Below, piece after piece: positions 1-3,725 of a stretch of 5,315 nucleotides of DNA. How positions within the stretch are numbered: the first letter of the stretch is position 1; every line of letters begins with the position of its first letter. Under the pieces are notes generated by a model. The model did no database searches. It was not told where the DNA came from and worked only from the letters and a program-made list of their open reading frames with translations. This stretch comes from Rhodoferax sp. (GTDB lineage Bacteria > Pseudomonadota > Gammaproteobacteria > Burkholderiales > Burkholderiaceae_C): assembly GCA_030683195.1 (NCBI GenBank), contig JAUXQA010000061.1, forward strand, positions 1 through 5,315. The letters run 5' to 3'. The position numbers were made by a program, and so were the translations under genes.

Positions 1-75
1 CTGGTGAGCGCCATCCTGGCTGAACAAGATGAGGAGTGGATGACCGCAAAAATCTAACTGACCATGAAACCCTGA
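1..75 (+). pseudogene. C-terminal remnant of an IS256-family (mutator-type) transposase
   Basis: The first frame reads LVSAILAEQDEEWMTAKI, then TAA at 55-57, then LTMKP and TGA at 73-75. The motif (A/L)xxEQxxEW followed by a short basic/aromatic stretch is how IS256-family DDE transposases typically end. The family tail usually continues with a tyrosine where this copy has TAA, so a TAC-to-TAA nonsense change would explain the early stop and the still protein-like LTMKP after it. Only the tail is visible; the catalytic domain would lie left of the window, and whether it is intact there is unknown. The family call rests on a short stretch recalled from memory. Confidence 0.5.
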
Positions 76-107
76 CTCGGCGCGTAAACACCACATCTCA
101 GAACCAG

Positions 108-140
108 TTCGCGGAATTTACAGAAGAAAAGTTGCTTTAT
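108..140 (+). repeat. possible right end (terminal inverted repeat) of the IS256-like element
   Basis: About 35 bases after the transposase tail comes GCGGAATTTACAGAAGAAAA. IS256-family right ends often carry a GGAATTTACACA-like stretch a short way behind the transposase stop. Homology to the neighbouring zinc-ribbon pseudogene on the other strand also fades near 140, which fits the outer edge of the insertion. The left inverted repeat and target duplication are outside the window, so the boundary is a guess to within roughly ten bases. Confidence 0.25.
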
Positions 141-449
141 CAACGCCGGACTGCATGCCACTCAGCAAAACCGTAATGAATCTGGGATAGACCCGTCTCC
201 CGAGAGAGAGCACCGATTCTGAAGTTGTTCGCCGTCTGCATTTGTCGCAACAAAAACTTTGGCGCATTGTCGGGGGGCCGTCGTCTCCAATTCCACTGAT
301 CCACTTCGCGGTTTGCGGGGGTAGCAAGCGCTGTGAAGAACGCCGCCACAAACACTGCAACCCTGCAGCCGCATCCGACTTGCCAAGTCTGAGTGAATGC
401 TGATAAATACCCAAAGAAACTGGGATTCATGCAAATCATGAATGGTCAT
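118..449 (-). pseudogene. frameshifted, 3'-truncated zinc-ribbon protein of a mobile-element-associated family
   Basis: Two leftward frames together make one protein. The N-terminal part (frame from the ATG at 449) contains RLQGCSVCGGVLHSACYPRKPR at 374-306, here split as RLQGCSVCGG and VLHSACYPRKPR. The C-terminal part (frame ending at 118) contains QSFCCDKCRRRTTSES and LGRRVYPRFITVLLSGMQSG. The two CxxC pairs form a probable zinc ribbon. From memory, proteins with CPxCGGxLHxADYPRKPRG ... FCCxxCRRRTTPPSVRFLGRRVY occur as short ORFs near transposable elements; I cannot name the family. The switch between frames falls between about 305 and 267. The usual C-terminal part after SGMQSG is missing, because the sequence runs into the IS256-like remnant near 140. 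The ATG at 449 may not be the original start, although an in-frame stop lies at 474-476. It is non-functional as it stands. Confidence 0.55.
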
Positions 450-630
450 GGGTTGATCCTGGTGAACTGTTTGCTACACAGTGTCGACTAGGTTACACCC
501 ACTTTGCTGTTGATTTAGTCAAGTTATGTGATAGAAACGAATTTTCGTTCCTCACGCACCCTGACCAAATGAGTCGTAGATACAATCATGAAAGCTGATC
601 GTGCTCAAAGCTAAACCCACTTGGGGGTGG
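450..630. other. gene-free spacer with a short perfect palindrome
   Basis: I see no convincing gene here. The only notable structure is an inverted repeat at 536-549, AACGAA-TT-TTCGTT, too small and without a T-run to be a terminator. A 21-codon leftward ORF (589-524) has no supporting signal. Right after the stop of the leftward gene at 631, a short CCAC...GTGG stem (616-630) is too weak to call a terminator. Confidence 0.4.
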
Positions 631-1632
631 TTACTTTTTTAGCTGTCTATATAAGCGCATGCGCAAAGAATTTCTCGAAAATTCGCTTGAGCGCCCTGGG
701 GCGTATTCCCAGCTTAGAAAGAGGTCGTCTGCGCTTTTCAGCGGTGGCACTTTGTTTGCTGCCATCGCTTTTAAAGCATCCCACACTGCAGTTTCATCTA
801 GAGGATTTGTGCATTTGCTTTGAGCAATTAAAATGGCTCTGGAGATGCCATCTTTGCGTGGGCGTCTGTGAGAAACGAGGTTCTTTTCGTTCATCTTCCC
901 CAATGACCGTTGGACATTTCCTTCAGCAGGAGACTGTTGATCTGTTACTGACCGGTCTTTGTCTAATGCGTCTGTTGGAGGTAGGCTGGATTGTTGAATG
1001 ATTGCCTGATGGATAACTTTTTCGTTTTCCGAACTGTCACTGACATCGGGTTGGAGGATGTTGCTCAGCACAATTTCAGACAAATTCTTTGATTCGTTTG
1101 CAGAACAAATTTGGATCCCGCACTCTTGCAAATAGGCAACAGCCTGTTTACGAGGTATGAACACATTTGGCCCGATGCGTTTTGCCGGAAAATGATGTGC
1201 GTCGAAAGCCTGAATTTTTCCGTCTTGAAGTCTCTGCTGAAGCTGTTCACGATGATCGGCTTGGCGATCCCATTGCTCAAACTCAACTCGGTCAATGTCG
1301 GCCCTGCTGTTTAGCCTGGGCAACCACAACAAACGGTTTGGAAGCGCTGAATAGAGATTTAAAAAAGTGTCAATCTCTAAGTCAGACATTTTTCCCTGGA
1401 GTTTGGGAAGGTTTTTCAGAAGTGGCTCAAGTGAAGCCCGTTCATCGTCTGTCAATTCACAGGAAAATTTTAGAAGTTCATCATCCTTTACATGGGAGAC
1501 AAATTTTCCAATCACGCAATCAATGCCCACGGCACCCTCTAATGTCGGGTGAGTAGCTTTCGCGATAGCGCGAACAAAATACCAACACTCAATTGTGTCG
1601 CCAAGTCCAAGTTCTATGCATGGCGATTTCAA
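631..1632 (-). CDS. conserved-hypothetical accessory protein, 333 aa, function unknown
   Basis: This is the only intact cargo gene in the left part. It appears to have three sections. Residues 1-172 are mixed and mostly helical, with a tryptophan-rich patch around NRLLWLPRL (99-107) and a segment KRIGPNVFIPRKQAVAYL (151-168) that could be a small structural unit. Residues about 178-254 are a polar linker rich in Ser, Asp, Glu and Gln. A basic C-terminal domain spans about 255-333, with SHRRPRKDG followed by AVWDALKAMAANKVPPL and ending in SLRMRLYRQLKK. I recall similar C-termini (aVWxxLxxMA...PPL...RLxR) on unnamed proteins near integrases, but cannot name them. There is no signal peptide or clear membrane segment, so it is probably cytoplasmic; the basic tail could bind nucleic acid (inference). 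The start is TTG at 1632, with TAG in frame directly upstream and TAGGAG seven bases away. It is transcribed in the same direction as the integrase but 515 bases downstream of it, so probably separately. Confidence 0.7.
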   Translation of the reverse strand: MKSPCIELGLGDTIECWYFVRAIAKATHPTLEGAVGIDCVIGKFVSHVKDDELLKFSCELTDDERASLEPLLKNLPKLQGKMSDLEIDTFLNLYSALPNRLLWLPRLNSRADIDRVEFEQWDRQADHREQLQQRLQDGKIQAFDAHHFPAKRIGPNVFIPRKQAVAYLQECGIQICSANESKNLSEIVLSNILQPDVSDSSENEKVIHQAIIQQSSLPPTDALDKDRSVTDQQSPAEGNVQRSLGKMNEKNLVSHRRPRKDGISRAILIAQSKCTNPLDETAVWDALKAMAANKVPPLKSADDLFLSWEYAPGRSSEFSRNSLRMRLYRQLKK

Positions 1633-1639
1633 CTATTTA

Positions 1640-1645
1640 CTCCTA
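1640..1645 (-). promoter_or_regulatory. Shine-Dalgarno site that fixes a TTG start
   Basis: The leftward strand reads TAGGAG followed by seven bases (TAAATAG) and then TTG at 1632. The in-frame TAG directly before the TTG rules out any longer reading, and no ATG in the same frame lies nearby. The good match and ideal spacing make the rare TTG the most likely start of the 333-residue protein. Confidence 0.6.
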
Positions 1646-1687
1646 GACCAACTTTCATGATCGGGAAGGCCACACCGAAATGTGGAA

Positions 1688-1770
1688 AACGTCTTCATTC
1701 AAATTTATTGATCATAAACGTATCGATTGCACCGTGTTTCACGTTGACTTCTACCGCAATTGAAGACGTT
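1688..1770. repeat. 10-bp perfect inverted repeat upstream of the unknown gene
   Basis: AACGTCTTCA at 1688-1697 is the exact reverse complement of TGAAGACGTT at 1761-1770, with 63 bases between. It lies 56-138 bases upstream of the TTG start at 1632, where regulator-binding sites would be expected. The repeat is clear; a regulatory role is a guess, and a 10-bp pair can arise by chance in a window of this size. Confidence 0.35.
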
Positions 1771-1875
1771 GTAAATTTTGCATCGAAGCCGTGATGCACA
1801 AGCTTGCATCGTTTGGGTTGGGGCTGCTGGCGGCCCTGGTAGGAGCCTTATAAATAAAAACACCAATTCCAAAAT

Positions 1876-2142
1876 TCAAAAACACAAGCCCCACTTCGCG
1901 AAGCGCTGCTTGGCGATGATCCGTCCTGAGGCTTTGTGGTACGTGATTTCCTCGCTTGCGCGCATCCCTGCGCCTCTACGATCAGCTTGAAACGCCCGTC
2001 CACCTTAGCTTAATACGCAGCAGTGGCCAGTTCTTATCAGCTTCTGATGCTACGCAGGGATAGAAAATAATGGTGAGCTTACGGCAGCCGCGACCTCATC
2101 TACTGCAGTGAAGTCCGGTTCATAGTAAAAATATTTCCGCAT
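1876..2142 (-). pseudogene. possible degraded gene just downstream of the integrase, unidentified
   Basis: Protein-like pieces follow one another leftward in different frames. The first is an ATG frame at 2142-2050, beginning MRKYFYYEPDFTAVDEVAAA and ending SPLFSIPA. The next is VASEADKNWPLLRIKLRW, from 2053. Then come AKVDGRFKLIVEAQG, from 2009, and MRASEEITYHKASGRIIAKQ running to a stop at 1876. Each piece starts close to where the previous one stops or becomes implausible, as expected of one gene with several frameshifts. The first ATG is only five bases past the integrase stop, which suggests an old operon partner or a truncated neighbour. I do not recognise the family. The first piece could instead be a genuine 30-residue peptide, but no good Shine-Dalgarno precedes it. 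Confidence 0.3.
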
Positions 2143-2147
2143 GACGT

Positions 2148-3407
2148 TTAACTTGAAGTGCAAACGACACCCCAGTCAGCCATAAGAGCTTGCCGCTTTG
2201 AAAACTGGGTTCCCCGTTGATATGCACGTTCAACAGCGTCAGGTAATTGGTGGGCCAGTGCATGCTCAGCAACTTCACGTGGGTACGCTGTCATTTCAGC
2301 AGCCCACATCCGAAAAGACGATCGAAAGCCATGAACCGTAATGCCGTCGCCATTGGCATCGACCCAGATTGGTTTGTCACCATCGCCATTCATGCGGCGG
2401 ATCACCGCTGTCAAAGACATGTCCGAGAGTGCCTGCATCTTGGTGCCAGCAAAGACGAACCGGCTATCAGCCGGAATGGATAATTGGCCCATCGAAACCA
2501 TATCCGTGCTTCTGATCGACATCAGCACGGCAAGTGCTGCATCTGAGATTGGCACTTGATGTTCGCGTCGTGCTTTCATGCGTTCCGCAGGAATGGTCCA
2601 CACCCTCTCAGTAAAGTCAAACTCAGACCACTTAGTGCCACGCACTTCACCAGATCGACATGCGGTCAATACAGCAAACTCGACGGCTTTTGATGCGACT
2701 CCTGGACGGGCTTTGAGGGCCAGCATGAATTCCCCAATGCGTTGCCACGGTAGGGAAGGGTGATTTTTTGTTCGAGAGGATTTGCCGATTGTGGCCAGCA
2801 AGTTCTCCAAGTGACCTTTCCAGCGGGCTGGGTTTTCACCCGCACGGTATCCACTGGTCGTTGCCCAACCCAACACGGATTCGATTCGGCCACGTAAACG
2901 ACTTGCAGTCTCTGTTTTTGTCTGCCAGATCGGTGACAGGCATTTGACGATTAAAGCGGTGTCGATATCGGCCACTGGTTGTTGTCCAAAAACAGGACTT
3001 GCATACGTCGCCAAAGTGTTTGTCCATTGGTCAATGTGCTTGGCGTTTTTCCAGCTGGCCTTATGCGCCTCTATATAAGAAGCAGCACATTGGTCAAACG
3101 TCATCATTTTGGCGCGCTCCAGTGCCAATGCCAGCAACTTTTGCTTCTTGACGGCCATAGGGTTGAGTCCATCTGCCAGAAGTTTGCGTGCCTCCAGAGC
3201 TTTCTGCCGTGCTTCAGCCAGACTGATGGTGTGCGTTGCACCCAACCCCATTCCATAGGCCTTGCCCTCTCGCATGAAACGAAACAGCCAGCTCTTGACA
3301 CCAGTGCGGGTGATTTGAAGGGTCAATCCCCCTCCATCACCATATAAACCCGGCTTGTTCAACTTCGAGACTTGAAGTGCCGTTAACCGGTTCAATTGCC
3401 GAGCCAT
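2148..3407 (-). CDS. P4-type tyrosine recombinase / integrase (419 aa, complete)
   Basis: This is a site-specific recombinase that would insert or excise the element by strand exchange at an att site. Residues 1-85 form the DUF4102-type arm-binding N-domain (NRLTALQVSKL, then GLYGDGGGLTLQ, then the SLAEARQKALEARKLLADGLNP segment). Residues about 100-190 are the SAM-like core-binding domain. Residues about 215-410 are the catalytic domain. The expected catalytic set is visible: Arg251 (TACRSGEVRG), Lys278 (ERMKARREH), His359 and Arg362 (HGFRSSFR), His386 (LAHQ) and the nucleophile Tyr396 (VERAYQRG). The typical RQALMADW end follows. Its length is normal for the family. The ATG at 3407 is chosen because MARQLNRLTA matches the family start and an AAGGGG lies 10 bases upstream; a longer reading would need a TTG at 3449. 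No frameshift or missing catalytic residue is seen, so it is probably functional. Its 5' end faces the presumed attachment site beside rpoD. Confidence 0.93.
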   Translation of the reverse strand: MARQLNRLTALQVSKLNKPGLYGDGGGLTLQITRTGVKSWLFRFMREGKAYGMGLGATHTISLAEARQKALEARKLLADGLNPMAVKKQKLLALALERAKMMTFDQCAASYIEAHKASWKNAKHIDQWTNTLATYASPVFGQQPVADIDTALIVKCLSPIWQTKTETASRLRGRIESVLGWATTSGYRAGENPARWKGHLENLLATIGKSSRTKNHPSLPWQRIGEFMLALKARPGVASKAVEFAVLTACRSGEVRGTKWSEFDFTERVWTIPAERMKARREHQVPISDAALAVLMSIRSTDMVSMGQLSIPADSRFVFAGTKMQALSDMSLTAVIRRMNGDGDKPIWVDANGDGITVHGFRSSFRMWAAEMTAYPREVAEHALAHQLPDAVERAYQRGTQFSKRQALMADWGVVCTSS

Positions 3408-3417
3408 GAATTCGAAT

Positions 3418-3423
3418 CCCCTT
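3418..3423 (-). promoter_or_regulatory. Shine-Dalgarno site for the integrase ATG
   Basis: The leftward strand has AAGGGG ending 10 bases before the ATG at 3407. This supports the shorter 419-residue integrase over a reading from the upstream TTG at 3449, whose extra 14 residues (starting MIVVLIVEIR) do not look like the family. Confidence 0.5.
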
Positions 3424-3427
3424 ATTT

Positions 3428-3451
3428 CAACTATCAAAACAACTATCAAAG
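3428..3451. repeat. 12-bp tandem direct repeat in front of the integrase
   Basis: The plus strand reads CAACTATCAAAA immediately followed by CAACTATCAAAG, matching at 11 of 12 positions. It lies 21-44 bases upstream of the integrase ATG and overlaps a leftward -10-like TATACT (3450-3455). Short direct repeats here are typical of arm-type sites for the integrase or of a binding site for an excisionase/regulator; which applies is not shown by the sequence. Confidence 0.55.
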
Positions 3452-3455
3452 TATA
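3450..3455 (-). promoter_or_regulatory. possible -10 element of the integrase promoter
   Basis: The leftward strand has TATACT (five of six matches to TATAAT) 43 bases upstream of the integrase ATG. The -35 at 17-18 bases is poor (TTACCC/TACCCA), so the promoter would be weak or activator-dependent. It overlaps one copy of the 12-bp tandem repeat, which would allow a protein bound there to control it. Confidence 0.35.
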
Positions 3456-3485
3456 GCTGGATTTGATGGAATTGGGTAAGACGCC

Positions 3486-3556
3486 TTAGGACGACAAATT
3501 TCCCTAAGTCATTGTTTTACTTGATTAATTTGCACTTATTAGGATGAGCTAGGATG
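3486..3556. repeat. TTAGGAYG repeats between integrase and junction (candidate arm-type sites)
   Basis: The octamer occurs as TTAGGACG at 3486-3493, TTAGGATG at 3539-3546 and CTAGGATG at 3549-3556, all in the same orientation. An inverted partner CCTAAG at 3503-3508 pairs with CTTAGG at 3485-3490. Clustered short repeats between an integrase gene and its crossover core are what integrase arm sites look like. The repeats are seen directly; their role is inferred. Confidence 0.4.
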
Positions 3557-3564
3557 GTCTCCAC

Positions 3565-3583
3565 GCGGACTCCGTTTCCGCCA
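3565..3583 (+). other. candidate attachment-site core resembling a tRNA-Ser 3' end
   Basis: The plus strand reads GCGGACTCCGTTTCCGCCA. The last 11 bases could be the 3' acceptor strand, G discriminator and CCA end of a serine tRNA (…CGTTTCC-G-CCA). The same sequence forms a 5-bp stem GCGGA/TCCGC around a 7-base loop. P4-type integrases commonly use tRNA 3' ends as crossover sites, and this lies about 160 bases from the integrase start, between it and the host rpoD region. No TTCRA T-loop or tRNA body precedes it, so it is at most the duplicated core; the intact tRNA would be at the other end of the element. The repeat partner is not in this window. Confidence 0.4.
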
Positions 3584-3616
3584 AAAAGTCAAATTGCTCA
3601 CTGAGCATGCTGATTT

Positions 3617-3651
3617 AAAAAGCCCCGCAATTAAAATTGCGGGGCTTTTTT
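3617..3651. terminator. strong bidirectional rho-independent terminator downstream of rpoD
   Basis: A GC-rich stem AGCCCCGCAATT / AATTGCGGGGCT is flanked by A5 on the left and T6 on the right. Read leftward it gives a stem followed by TTTTT and ends rpoD transcription, about 75 bases past the rpoD stop. Read rightward it gives TTTTTTATTTT and would stop transcripts coming from the integrated element or from a former plus-strand gene at the att site, shielding rpoD from antisense reading. Confidence 0.88.
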
Positions 3652-3678
3652 ATTTTGAGCGAATGTTTCTTATTGCCA

Positions 3679-3717
3679 AATCCAACACCATGCCTTTTTA
3701 GGACTTGGTATTGGATT
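3679..3717 (-). other. stem-loop in the rpoD 3' untranslated region
   Basis: Leftward transcription yields AAUCCAAUACCA pairing with UGGUGUUGGAUU, a 12-bp stem whose only imperfection is one G-U wobble; on the opposite strand the same position is a C-A mismatch. The loop is 15 bases. It starts 8 bases after the rpoD stop and has no T-run, so it is not itself an intrinsic terminator. It may protect the mRNA 3' end or be processed; the role is inferred. Being better paired in the rpoD-sense RNA supports that direction. Confidence 0.55.
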
Positions 3718-3725
3718 GCCGTAGG

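Larger units (their letters stand above)
1633..2147. other. 515-base gap between integrase and the unknown gene, with degraded coding fragments
   Basis: No intact gene of normal size is visible. From right to left on the minus strand it holds several protein-like fragments in changing frames (about 2142-1876, listed separately) and a 34-codon GTG-initiated frame (1799-1695, ending IDTFMINKFE). A widely spaced 10-bp inverted repeat lies upstream of the 631-1632 gene. A leftward promoter for that gene should lie about 1650-1760. I see a TATGAT hexamer (plus-strand ATCATA at 1710-1715) but no good -35 at the right distance. Confidence 0.4.

Noticed and set aside
611..642. Possible terminator after the 631-1632 gene.
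   Set aside because: The stem is only about 4 bp with an unpaired C-run, and the T-rich stretch lies on the wrong side for leftward transcription.
1111..1556. Plus-strand frames opposite the 631-1632 gene.
   Set aside because: They have no ribosome-binding signal or recognisable motif, and the minus-strand gene is longer with a good Shine-Dalgarno.
3409..3421. ATTCGAATCCCC looks like a tRNA T-loop.
   Set aside because: No matching T-stem, acceptor or anticodon arm surrounds it; it is part of the integrase leader and Shine-Dalgarno.
3408..3449. Integrase start extended to a TTG at 3449.
   Set aside because: The extra 14 residues are unlike the family, while the ATG at 3407 gives the family-typical N-terminus with a Shine-Dalgarno upstream.
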